Positions 1-8,260 of a DNA stretch of 20,378 bases are shown one piece after another. Positions within the stretch are counted from its first letter, which is position 1. Each line of letters starts with the position of its first letter. The position numbers and the translations under genes were made by a program. The stretch is taken from contig CAYLYM010000068.1 in NCBI GenBank assembly GCA_964387645.1, positions 1 through 20,378 on the forward strand, in the 5' to 3' direction. A model generated the notes under the pieces. That model was not told the DNA's origin, searched no databases, and saw only the letters and a list, made by a program, of their open reading frames with translations. The DNA comes from CAYLYM01 sp964387645 (GTDB taxonomy: Bacteria; Calditrichota; Calditrichia; RBG-13-44-9).

Positions 1-51
1 TTAAAAATAACAAAATATTGTCCTAAAAGCCTTATTTTATAAGGAGGGATA

Positions 52-204
52 ATGAGATATTTAAAGCTATTTTATATTTCAAAATTATTTTATGAAAAAT
101 CTTTGTGCGTTTACGTTTTTGTAGTTTATTTAAAAGCTTTCGAATTGCAAATGTTATTTTCTTGTGGAACCAGAGGACACAAATGGAGGAAATTTCCACC
201 ATGA
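52..204 (+). CDS. Doubtful 50-residue ORF with a strong ribosome binding site
   Basis: An ATG at 52 follows a near-perfect Shine-Dalgarno sequence (AAGGAGGG, 4 bases away) and opens a 50-codon frame ending in TGA at 202-204. The product is hydrophobic in its first half (aromatic- and valine-rich) and ends in a basic tail. I recognise no family. The Shine-Dalgarno lies in the 3' arm of a small hairpin (CCTTAT-TTT-ATAAGG, 31-45), so it may be masked in RNA. The 3' half overlaps the inverted-repeat cluster at 162-241, which argues against a conserved protein. The only reason to list it is the ribosome binding site. Confidence 0.15.
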   Translation: MRYLKLFYISKLFYEKSLCVYVFVVYLKAFELQMLFSCGTRGHKWRKFPP

Positions 205-241
205 ACAAAGTTCCGTTTGGCTGATACCGGCCAAACAGAAC
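162..241. repeat. Cluster of three consecutive inverted repeats
   Basis: Three dyad symmetries follow one another. The first is TTGTG (162-166) facing CACAA (178-182). The second is an 18-base near-palindrome at 184-201, TGGAGGAAATTTCCACCA, with one mismatched pair. The third is a 12-base stem with one mismatch, GTTCCGTTTGGC (210-221) facing GCCAAACAGAAC (230-241), with an 8-base loop. The stretch looks richer in G+C than its AT-rich flanks. It may be a dispersed intergenic repeat or a structured RNA. No protein family is recognisable in either strand. Confidence 0.45.
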
Positions 242-260
242 CGTCACTTTACTATGTCGG

Positions 261-318
261 ACGGGGAAGAATCTCTTTATTTCTAATAAGTGATCCTTTG
301 ACTTCGCTCAGGGTGACT
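261..318. repeat. Repeat-like intergenic segment (CTTCGCTCAGGGTGAC type)
   Basis: The segment contains GAAGAATCTC followed by TCCTTTGACTTCGCTCAGGG. From memory, it resembles an intergenic repeat seen in many environmental bacterial genomes, whose usual form is CCTTCGACT-CGCTCAGGATGAC preceded by an AGATTCTTC-like stretch. The TGA-CTTCGC-TCA core (299-310) can form a short hairpin. Only one copy is visible in this window, so calling it a dispersed repeat depends on recall rather than on repetition seen here. Confidence 0.4.
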
Positions 319-330
319 TAAAAATTCTTT

Positions 331-359
331 TTGAAAAGAACTCAAAATCAAATTATAAA
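331..359 (+). promoter_or_regulatory. Sigma70-type promoter of the kinase-dehydrogenase operon
   Basis: TTGAAA (331-336) and TATAAA (354-359) are separated by exactly 17 bases. This is close to the housekeeping consensus, and it lies just upstream of the kinase start at 401, giving an expected leader of about 35 bases. Chance matches are common in AT-rich DNA, so support is moderate. Confidence 0.4.
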
Positions 360-400
360 AAATGAACAAGAAATAAATAATAAAATTTTTTGGGAAAAAC

Positions 401-1309
401 ATGGCAAAAATAAATAATCAGTTTATAATAGTAGGAATTGGAGAAATTCTTTGGGACATATTTCCAGAAGGAAAGAAATTAGGTGGCGCACCTGCCAATT
501 TTGCTTACCATGCTCAGGAATTGGGCGCTCGTAGCTTTGTTGTTAGTGCAGTCGGTGATGACGAATTGGGTAAAGAACTATTTGAACAACTCGAGTATAT
601 TGGTCTGAGTAAGAAATACATAGCAGTACTAAAACAACATCCTACCGGAACAGTAACGGTAAAATTGGATTTTCATGGAAACCCAGAATTTACCATCCAC
701 GAAAATGTGGCCTGGGATTATATACCTTATTCATCGAAACTGGAAAAATTGGCTAAAACTGCTGATGCGGTTTGCTTCGGTACTCTGGCTCAACGATCAG
801 AAGTCTCGCGACAAACACTGCGTTCTTTTCTGAAATCTACAACACGAAATTGTCTTCGAATTTATGACATTAATATAAGGCAAAACTTTTATAGTGTCGA
901 TATTATTAGAGAAAGTCTTTTGCTATCACATTGTTTAAAATTGAATGAAAAAGAACTTCCCATAGTAGCTGAAATGTTTTCGCTTAGAGGTTCTGAAGAT
1001 GAAATATTAAAGACGCTTATTCGAGAATTTAATTTAAAAATAGTTACCTTAACAAAAGGTGAAAAGGGAAGCAAATTGGTAACTGCGGATGAGTATTCTA
1101 TTCTTGAATCATCGCAAGTTAATGTTGAAGACACAGTTGGAGCAGGTGATTCCTTTACGGCGGCCCTTGCGGTGGGATTATTAAAAAATCTTCCACTAAA
1201 GATTATCCATCGAAATGCAAACATTTTAGCTTCATATGTTTGTTCGCAAAAAGGTGCTACTCCGTTTATACCAGAAGAGTTAAAATCAGAAATTTTAAGT
1301 GCACACTAA
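401..1309 (+). CDS. PfkB-family carbohydrate kinase, probably fructokinase-like
   Basis: This 302-residue cytoplasmic kinase should phosphorylate a sugar with ATP. The N-terminal PfkB signature is seen in GGAPANFAYH (from residue 28). The C-terminal signature DTVGAGDSF (244-252) carries the expected catalytic Asp250 and the anion-hole glycines. The stretches YDINIRQ and LKLNEKEL also match bacterial fructokinase-type members, and the length is normal for the family. The ATG at 401 has only a weak ribosome binding site (GGGAAAA), but no better start is visible. It lies 19 bases upstream of an iron-dependent alcohol dehydrogenase, so the pair may form a small operon for use of a sugar or sugar alcohol. 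That pathway link is inferred. The substrate cannot be fixed from sequence: ribokinase-like or other PfkB specificity remains possible, with fructose the best guess. Confidence 0.85.
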   Translation: MAKINNQFIIVGIGEILWDIFPEGKKLGGAPANFAYHAQELGARSFVVSAVGDDELGKELFEQLEYIGLSKKYIAVLKQHPTGTVTVKLDFHGNPEFTIHENVAWDYIPYSSKLEKLAKTADAVCFGTLAQRSEVSRQTLRSFLKSTTRNCLRIYDINIRQNFYSVDIIRESLLLSHCLKLNEKELPIVAEMFSLRGSEDEILKTLIREFNLKIVTLTKGEKGSKLVTADEYSILESSQVNVEDTVGAGDSFTAALAVGLLKNLPLKIIHRNANILASYVCSQKGATPFIPEELKSEILSAH

Positions 1310-1328
1310 AATAAGAAGAGGGATTAAA

Positions 1329-2497
1329 ATGAAGGATTTAAACTATTATCAGCCTACAGAAATTATTTTTGGAATTGGTCGATTAAATGAGTTGGGTAAA
1401 ATAGCGTTGCGATTTGGGAAAAATGTCTTTTAGTCACCACACCTCCAGTACCATCATTTGAACCATTGTATAAAAGAGCAAAAGAAATTTTAATAGATGT
1501 GGGAATTGAAGTTGTCCATTTTGATCAAGTTCAGCCAAATCCTACAACAGAGAATATAACTGCAGGTGCAGAATTGGCCAAAGCCCATAAGGCAGATATG
1601 GTTATTGGATTAGGTGGGGGATCGAGTATGGATAGTGCCAAAGCGATTGCTGTTGAAGCAACACACGAAGGCACTTGTTGGGATTACCTCTATTTTCGAG
1701 AAACACAGCCAACTGAAAAAACATTGCCGATTATTGCTGGGAGTACTACTTCAGGGACTGGATCGCAAGTTACTCAGGTTGCTGTAGTAACCAATACTAA
1801 AGAAAAAAATAAGTCGGCTCTTTATAATGCAAATTTATTTCCAAAGGTCTGTATTGTCGATCCGGAGTTAATGCTAACTCTTCCAGAGCATATTACCGCT
1901 TCAACCGGCTTTGATGCTTTCTGCCATTCGTTTGAGAGTATGTTGCATCCAAATGCATCTCCTTATACAGATTGTTTGGCTCTGGAAGCAATTCGATTAA
2001 TCGTAGAAAGTTTGCCTTCCCTCTTAAAAGATTTGAAAAATTTAGAATTACGTTATAAGATGGCTCTGGCTGATACTTTTGCAGGTCTATGCATTGCAAA
2101 TGCTGGTGTAACCTTACCGCATGGTGTAGGGATGGCTATTAGTGGTCTTTATCCACATGTCATGCATGGTGAATCTCTGGCTATTATTTATCCGGCATTT
2201 ACTCGTTTTACCTGTAAATATTCTGTTCCTCAATTTGCTGCTGTGGGGCGAATTTTTGATCCTAAACTGAAAAATGTATCTGATGAAATAGCTACAGAAA
2301 AATCCTGTGAAGCTATTGATGAATTTTTAAAAAATATTGGTATGTGGATGAATTTGCGTGATGTAAAAATGCCAGAAGAGGAAATTCCCCTGCTAGCCAA
2401 AGCTTCTATGGTTTTACCGGATTATAAAGCCAATCCCAGAATAGCTAGTGATGAAGAAATGTTAGAATTAATAAAACAGAGCTATTATAAAGATTAA
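1329..2497 (+). pseudogene. Iron-dependent alcohol dehydrogenase (group III), frameshifted
   Basis: Members of this family oxidise alcohols or reduce aldehydes with NAD(P) and Fe2+. The ATG at 1329 has a good ribosome binding site (AGAGGG). The frame reads MKDLNYYQPTEIIFGIGRLN and on to GKNVF, then meets TAG at 1431-1433. The rest continues in another frame as LVTTPPVPSF and onward. Adding one T to the run at 1428-1431 joins both halves into 389 residues, a normal family length. In that joined numbering the nucleotide-binding GGGSSMD is at 96-102, and the metal ligands Asp196, His200, His265 and His280 closely match the spacing in E. coli FucO (196/200/263/277). Apart from the indel nothing is damaged, so either a sequencing or assembly error or a very recent mutation is likely. 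A fragment starting at TTG 1466 would lack part of the nucleotide-binding fold. Confidence 0.85.
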
Positions 2498-2535
2498 TTT
2501 GGATTTGAAATATTTTGTGCAACACGAAAGCGTAG

Positions 2536-2564
2536 AAAGGCCTCATTTTATGGGGCCTTTTTTT
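2536..2564 (+). terminator. Rho-independent terminator after the dehydrogenase gene
   Basis: A 9-base stem, AAAGGCCTC (2536-2544) with GGGGCCTTT (2552-2560), includes one G-U pair and a 7-base loop, and is followed by a T run to 2564. It ends the + strand operon 39 bases after its stop codon. It also lies between convergent operons; on the - strand the stem is followed only by a weakly T-rich stretch, so bidirectional action is possible but less clear. Confidence 0.85.
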
Positions 2565-2673
2565 ATGATTATTTTTATTTTTCTGGAAAATTAATAGAAT
2601 TTACAATTATGAACATTCGGTATTAATAGGGTGTTAATAGCTTGTAATATTAGTAAAAATTGGATTAAATTGA

Positions 2674-3444
2674 TTAAATGAATTTTTCCCTTTTTTGTAA
2701 ATTGAGGAGTCCGCTGAGAATACAAAGAAGGATTCCTGCACTTAAATAAATTCGGTTGTTAAAAACAATATCAGCCCAGACTGCATCATTGATACCGGAT
2801 GGAAGAGAAAAGGGATTTAGAAAGACATCCCATTTAGTATTTTCCAAAAAAGGAAAATTGCGAGAAATCCAGAGCGTAATACCTATTATAACCATTGCAA
2901 CAACTGTTCCAAATCCATTTCGAATAATGGTTGAAATCATGAATGCCAGGCTTCCGATAAAAAACACTGGAAACATTAATTGGTAAACCATCCCGAATAC
3001 TGAAAATTCTACTAGTGCCAGAGAGCAAAGGAAACTAAGGCAACTCATTATCAAGAATACCAAAATATAAATCATGACCATACGGACGAGCCAAACTTTG
3101 TAACGATAATTAGGAATAGTAAAAAGAATTTCTAAAATCTGAGCGTCAGCATCATTTTGAATTCCAAATACAGTTGGATAAAAAATAAGTAATATACCAG
3201 GGAAGAGAAGAAGGTAATACACCATTGCTTCGGTGGGATTAGTATCGGCATCATTAACGGTAATAATAGTAACAAAAATAAAGAAGGCAATTGCTGATAA
3301 TAAAAAGTAAATAAATTTATTAGCGAAAATGATTTTTAAATTGTATTTGAATAATTTTAATAACAGGTTACTTGTATTCTTTAAATAATATTTAAGATTC
3401 ATCGACTGAAATTTCTTGAGATATATTTTGATTGGAGAACTCAT
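2674..3444 (-). CDS. ABC-2-type transporter permease, small
   Basis: This 256-residue inner-membrane protein has six predicted helices at about 42-63, 73-94, 119-145, 149-173, 178-194 and 231-249. The loop ILEILFTIPNYRYKVWLVRM (103-122) resembles the ATPase-coupling segment of ABC-2 permeases of the NosY/GldF type. No ATPase domain is present. The ATG at 3444 has a purine-rich ribosome binding site (GAAGAAGAA); Met15 is a possible later start. It is the last gene of the seven-gene run, 52 bases after the RND-ABC fusion. The fused ATPase domain is therefore its most likely partner, which is an inference from order. The transported substrate is unknown. Confidence 0.8.
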   Translation of the reverse strand: MSSPIKIYLKKFQSMNLKYYLKNTSNLLLKLFKYNLKIIFANKFIYFLLSAIAFFIFVTIITVNDADTNPTEAMVYYLLLFPGILLIFYPTVFGIQNDADAQILEILFTIPNYRYKVWLVRMVMIYILVFLIMSCLSFLCSLALVEFSVFGMVYQLMFPVFFIGSLAFMISTIIRNGFGTVVAMVIIGITLWISRNFPFLENTKWDVFLNPFSLPSGINDAVWADIVFNNRIYLSAGILLCILSGLLNLQKREKFI

Positions 3445-3496
3445 ATTTCTTCTTCATTATTTTATTTAAGTTAAATTACCATAAATATATTTATAG

Positions 3497-6400
3497 CTAT
3501 ACTCTGGTTGATGTAAGGAGCCATAAATAGGCATCCTCCAGAGTTGGTTTTACCAATTGTGCTTCAGGATGTGGTTTCTCTTTAGAAATACATCGGACTC
3601 GAATCTGTTCTCCATCTCGCATATGGTGGACAATCATTAAATTTTTTCGTTGCTTTTCAAATTCTCTGAGTGATAAGTAGAATTGCCACACGTGCCCAGC
3701 AGCGGTTTTAGACATTTCATTAGGCTCGCCTAAGTAGATTAAATTGCCTTTATTAATTACAGCAACTTTATTGCAAGAACTGGAAATATCTTCGATGATA
3801 TGAGTTGAGAAAATAACAATTCGTTCTTTACTCAGTTCTACCAGTAAATTTCTGAAACGAATCCGTTCTCGAGGATCCAAACCAGCTGTTGGTTCATCTA
3901 CAACCAGGATGCGCGGAAGATGTAATAAAATCTGGGCAATCCCGATGCGTTGTTTCATTCCGCCCGAGAAAGAACCAATCTTTTCGTGCTTATGCTGCTC
4001 CATATGAACTGCGCGAAGTACATAATCAACAATTTGTTCTCGTTTTTCTTTATCTAAAATATTTTTAAGAATTGCCTGGTAATCTAGAAACTCATAGGCT
4101 GTCATATTTTCATAAGTGCCAAATTCCTGGGGTAAATATCCGATGATCCCTTGAAGTTCTTCACGCTTCTCGTTTACATCGATGCCATTAATCCAGATTT
4201 TTCCATAACTTTGTTCTAATATTCCACAAATAATCCGCATCAGAGTGGTTTTTCCAGCACCATTGGGACCCAATAAACCAAACATTCCTTTACCAATTTC
4301 CAGTGATATACCGTCTAATGCTTTGAAAGGATTGCGTTTTTTCCCGATAATTGGAATGGTCTGAACGAATCGGTAAAATCGCCGTCGAATTCCAGCAAAA
4401 TGACCTGTCAACCGGTTGATATTTATACTTTCACGATGTAAGCGGTTAGACGTTGTGTAAATGGTTAAGGCTAGATACCACACCGAAGCAATGAAAATAA
4501 GAACGGTGATATCTTTCCAGCTAATGAAGAAATAAATTAAATTTAATAAAGGAAATCCCCAGAAAAATATTTTGTATATTTTCTTTAATATTTTGTTATA
4601 AAGTAGTTGAGTATTCGATGGTTTATAATAGTTGATATAATTCTGGATTGTTTGAATGAGGTATAAAGTGAAAAGGTAAATAGGATGAACAAGAATAAAA
4701 ATCCAGAATCGACTGGTGAGGTAGAAATAAGTAAAATAAATCAAGAATCCAAGTAGGGGAATTTGCCATATTAAATTATCCAGGTTTGGTTTGTATAGTT
4801 CTGGATGAATACGTATTTCTCTTTCTTTAATTCGTTTCCCTTTGTTCCACTCGCGTATAAATCGGGATTCCTGATCGTAAATTTTAACTAGGTTTTGGAC
4901 TTTAATGGTAATCGGCTCGTCCTTTTTGATAATTTCAGATTTAGCTTGCCTTAAGCTAACCATTATGAAATAAGTGAGTCCGGGTATAGCCATTACCAGA
5001 ATAAACAGATCGAATAATTGCCAAACAAGGCTGTCTGTTGTGGTATAAATTTCCCAGCAACCAAGCAGAAATACGATCAGATTGATTAATTTAATTTTCC
5101 AGTTTAATTGTTTTATCCAGTTTAAAGCAGTTTCTAATCCAGTGTAAACGGTGGGAATAAATACCAGAGTAAAAAGAGTGCTTAAAGAAAGTCCGCCTAT
5201 TACGGTAATGGCAAAAGGTGCACCGATCCGAGTTACATATTCTGCCTTCCCCATGGCAAGGGGAAACATAGCAACTATAGTGGTGATTGCTGTGATGAGA
5301 ATAGGACGTACGCGCGCCTGGCCAGCTACCATTAAAGCTCTTGAACGGCGAAATCCTTTTTGCCGTAAAATACGAGTGTAATCGATTAGAATGATACCAT
5401 TATTTACAACAACTCCTAATAGAATAAGAAAACCGATAAGGGTATTAGCATTAAAAAGCGAGTTTCCAGTAATAATAAGCGCCAGAAAAGAACCCATTGC
5501 CGCAAGAGGTATGGTAAACATCATAACGATAGGGGTAATTACTGATTCAAAAACTGACGCCAGGATCATATAAATCAGGATAAATGCTGCTGCAATAAGA
5601 AAATAAAATTCATTTAGCTCCGATTGCTCATGAATTACTTCTACAGCCAGCCCCTGGGGAATTTCTATAGTGGCAATAAGTTGATCAATTTCCGCTCTGG
5701 CACTCTCTAATAATTCCTTAGAATCATTGACTTCATCTAGAAATCGATAGTTAATTTCGATTTGTTTTTCCTGGTTTACCCTGTTAATACTAGATGGGCC
5801 AGATGCAAAAATAATTTGACTGATTTGTTGTAGTTCATGGATTGAACCATCCTGACCAGGAATAGTTAATTGTTTAAGATCGTCTATTGTTTCTTCTTCT
5901 TTTTCCTCTTCTTCACCCATTTTGATGATGATGTCATATTCATCAGTTCCTTCTTTGTAAGTTATTCCAGTTGAGAATTCATCCTGAAAAGTAAAAAGTT
6001 CAGATGCAATAAGATTAAGCGGTATATTGTAGTAGTTAATAATTTCGGGATCGAATTGTAAATGAACTTCTGGGCGTCTATCTGAAATGTTCATTCTTAC
6101 TCGGTTAATAGATGTAAGATTTTCCAAATAATATTGAATATCTTCTGCAAATGCACGCATTTGTCCAAAATCTTCACCTTTAATAATAATACTTTCAGTT
6201 TGCGATCCTATACCTAAAAGCCGTTGCATTTCCCGTCCAGGATTAGAGCCACCTCCTCCACGGAATCGTCGACTTGAAGTAGGCTGTTCAAAACTAATAT
6301 CAGCAACTTGAATATTTTCAACACGTTTTTCTATATCTTCTTTAATCTGCGCTAAATTACGATTACGAATTTTTTCATAATCTTCTTTAAGTTTGATTGT

Positions 6401-8212
6401 GATTATTGCTTCATCTTCAAAAATTTTACTAATAACATCTTGTTTTTCCTCCAAATCTTCCAGCCGACTTTCAATTTCTTGAACAACAACATCGGTTCCT
6501 TCTAATGTTGATCCACTGGGCATTGTGATATACAAATTCAATTCATTTGTCTCTATTTCTTGAGAAACGTTCAGACTTAATGCCACGCAAACAATTACAG
6601 TAAAAAAGAAGGCAACAACCGTTAGAATAATTGTGCGAGCTGGGAAACGTAAGGCTGATTTTAACAGGACTGTATAAATTTGTAATAAACGATTTTTTTG
6701 CGAAACAATCTGAAATTGCGGAATATTCTTGGAACTTCGCCATTTTAAGAATAAGTGGGTTGTCATGGGTACCAACAATAGCGCGACAATCAGAGAAATA
6801 ATTAAAGTTGAAATGATGGAAACACCAATATGACGACCGATAAGTTTTATAAGAAAATTGGTTGAAAATACAAATGGTAGAAAAACCGTGATAGTAGTTA
6901 AAGTTCCAGCTACAACTGATCGCCACACTTCACTAGTGCCTTCAATAACAGAACGATCAATAGAAACATTCTGGGATTTTTTTCGATAAATATTTTCTAA
7001 TACAACAACGCTGTTATCTAATAACATGCCGATGGCCAATGCCATTCCCACTAGTGTGAGGCTATTAATGGAAATATTAAAGGCATAGAAAAAATTAAAA
7101 GCGGTAAAGATAGAAACTGGAATGGCCAGCGTAATAATGAGAACCAGGCGTAAATTCCGTAAGAAAATCCATAGAATAGCCACTGCCAATAAGCCACCGA
7201 CTATTGCTAGTTGTATAATCATGTCGATGTTTTTTTCCATAGTTTCTGCCTGGTCGCTCTGGATAGTAATTTCGATATCCTGATATTTTAATTTTTGATT
7301 CAAGTTGTCGATAACAGCACGAGTAGTGTGTGAAAGTTCGATGAGGTTTGCCTGCGTGTCTCGAACAAGTTGAATGGTAACAGCATCTTTACCATTGACA
7401 CGACTAAGAGAGGTCTCTTCTTTTGTTCCTACATAAACTTTAGCAACATCTCTCAGACGGATAGGGCCTTCTGGACGAACTACAATATTTTCCAAATCTC
7501 TTACATCAGTATATTCTGCAACTACATGAACAAAATATTTACCCCGACTTCCTTTTGCCTGTCCAACAAAGGTTTTGTTATTACCATTCCGTTGAATAAG
7601 GTTACGTATTTGAGCAGGTGTAATTTTATACGCCCGGCAGGCATCTTCATCTAAAATAACTTCTACAGATTTTTCTCGACCTCCAGAAACATTTACATTA
7701 ACAATACCATCAATATTTTCTAATTCCGGCACAATTTTTTGATCTACTATTTGACGAACCCGATCAACTCCACCGCTTCCGCGAACCTCCAATTCCATGA
7801 ATTGATTGGAAAGTTGCTCAGTATCGACCTTGAAAACGTTAACTATAAATTCATCTGGTAAAATAGTGCTCACCTCATTGACTTTTTCCTGCAGTCGTAG
7901 GTAAGCATATTTGATCTTGACATTCTGTTTATAGTAAACAATTATTGATGCCCGTCTTTGATCGATAAATGATTCAATTTTATCGATACCTTTTAGAGTT
8001 CCGATTGCTCCTTCTAAGGGAATGATTGCCTGGTTTTCTATATATTCTGGATCAACTTCCTGAGATGTGTTGACCTGAACTATTAAAAACGGCAATTCTG
8101 AATTAGGGAGCAACTCCATCGGCAATTGTTTATATGAAATGTAACCAAGCAGGGTCATGCCGATGAAAAGCATACTGATAAATGTTTTCCGTTGGATAAC
8201 AAATCTAAGCAT
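3497..8212 (-). CDS. RND efflux pump fused to an ABC ATPase through extra membrane helices
   Basis: This 1571-residue protein has three parts. Residues 1 to about 1030 are a complete HAE-type RND pump: TM1 near the start, helix 4 motif LLDNSVVVLEN with Asp399-Asn400, and helix 10 motif GVVVNNGIILIDY with Asn937-Asn938 in place of the AcrB lysine region. Two extra helices follow (about 1039-1087). Then comes a split ABC ATPase: first strand ITIKVQNLVKIY (1101-1112), about 180 residues with four predicted helices (about 1146-1165, 1168-1187, 1211-1231, 1234-1252), then KALDGISLEI, Walker A GPNGAGKTT (1315-1323), Q-loop Gln1362, signature SGGMKQR (1416-1422), Walker B with Asp1439-Glu1440 and His1471. 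All ATPase motifs look intact. The RND part should be driven by protons and the ABC part by ATP. It follows a second RND gene by 48 bases and precedes a small ABC-2 permease. The ribosome binding site is weak. No stop or frame break separates the domains. Confidence 0.85.
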   Translation of the reverse strand: MLRFVIQRKTFISMLFIGMTLLGYISYKQLPMELLPNSELPFLIVQVNTSQEVDPEYIENQAIIPLEGAIGTLKGIDKIESFIDQRRASIIVYYKQNVKIKYAYLRLQEKVNEVSTILPDEFIVNVFKVDTEQLSNQFMELEVRGSGGVDRVRQIVDQKIVPELENIDGIVNVNVSGGREKSVEVILDEDACRAYKITPAQIRNLIQRNGNNKTFVGQAKGSRGKYFVHVVAEYTDVRDLENIVVRPEGPIRLRDVAKVYVGTKEETSLSRVNGKDAVTIQLVRDTQANLIELSHTTRAVIDNLNQKLKYQDIEITIQSDQAETMEKNIDMIIQLAIVGGLLAVAILWIFLRNLRLVLIITLAIPVSIFTAFNFFYAFNISINSLTLVGMALAIGMLLDNSVVVLENIYRKKSQNVSIDRSVIEGTSEVWRSVVAGTLTTITVFLPFVFSTNFLIKLIGRHIGVSIISTLIISLIVALLLVPMTTHLFLKWRSSKNIPQFQIVSQKNRLLQIYTVLLKSALRFPARTIILTVVAFFFTVIVCVALSLNVSQEIETNELNLYITMPSGSTLEGTDVVVQEIESRLEDLEEKQDVISKIFEDEAIITIKLKEDYEKIRNRNLAQIKEDIEKRVENIQVADISFEQPTSSRRFRGGGGSNPGREMQRLLGIGSQTESIIIKGEDFGQMRAFAEDIQYYLENLTSINRVRMNISDRRPEVHLQFDPEIINYYNIPLNLIASELFTFQDEFSTGITYKEGTDEYDIIIKMGEEEEKEEETIDDLKQLTIPGQDGSIHELQQISQIIFASGPSSINRVNQEKQIEINYRFLDEVNDSKELLESARAEIDQLIATIEIPQGLAVEVIHEQSELNEFYFLIAAAFILIYMILASVFESVITPIVMMFTIPLAAMGSFLALIITGNSLFNANTLIGFLILLGVVVNNGIILIDYTRILRQKGFRRSRALMVAGQARVRPILITAITTIVAMFPLAMGKAEYVTRIGAPFAITVIGGLSLSTLFTLVFIPTVYTGLETALNWIKQLNWKIKLINLIVFLLGCWEIYTTTDSLVWQLFDLFILVMAIPGLTYFIMVSLRQAKSEIIKKDEPITIKVQNLVKIYDQESRFIREWNKGKRIKEREIRIHPELYKPNLDNLIWQIPLLGFLIYFTYFYLTSRFWIFILVHPIYLFTLYLIQTIQNYINYYKPSNTQLLYNKILKKIYKIFFWGFPLLNLIYFFISWKDITVLIFIASVWYLALTIYTTSNRLHRESININRLTGHFAGIRRRFYRFVQTIPIIGKKRNPFKALDGISLEIGKGMFGLLGPNGAGKTTLMRIICGILEQSYGKIWINGIDVNEKREELQGIIGYLPQEFGTYENMTAYEFLDYQAILKNILDKEKREQIVDYVLRAVHMEQHKHEKIGSFSGGMKQRIGIAQILLHLPRILVVDEPTAGLDPRERIRFRNLLVELSKERIVIFSTHIIEDISSSCNKVAVINKGNLIYLGEPNEMSKTAAGHVWQFYLSLREFEKQRKNLMIVHHMRDGEQIRVRCISKEKPHPEAQLVKPTLEDAYLWLLTSTRV

Positions 8213-8260
8213 CTGTTCTAATCATTTATTTTTTTATTAAATTAAAAGGGTAAAAGCCAA

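Noticed and set aside
32..247. 71-codon frame on the - strand
   Set aside because: It is rich in Lys, Ile and Leu, runs through the inverted-repeat cluster, and shows no family motif or convincing ribosome binding site.
5151..5573. + strand frames opposite the RND transmembrane segments
   Set aside because: These are antisense shadows; similar ones occur at the same region of the other RND gene (8364-8582, 10065-10406), as expected from complementary hydrophobic codons.
6543..6926. 127-codon - strand frame inside the RND-ABC gene
   Set aside because: It is an alternative frame of the first RND half (membrane helices read out of frame), with no independent motif.
7013..7018. Asp-Asn instead of Asp-Asp in RND helix 4, as a sign of a dead proton relay
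   Set aside because: Both RND proteins here have DN, and many functional non-proteobacterial relatives do too, so it is probably normal variation.
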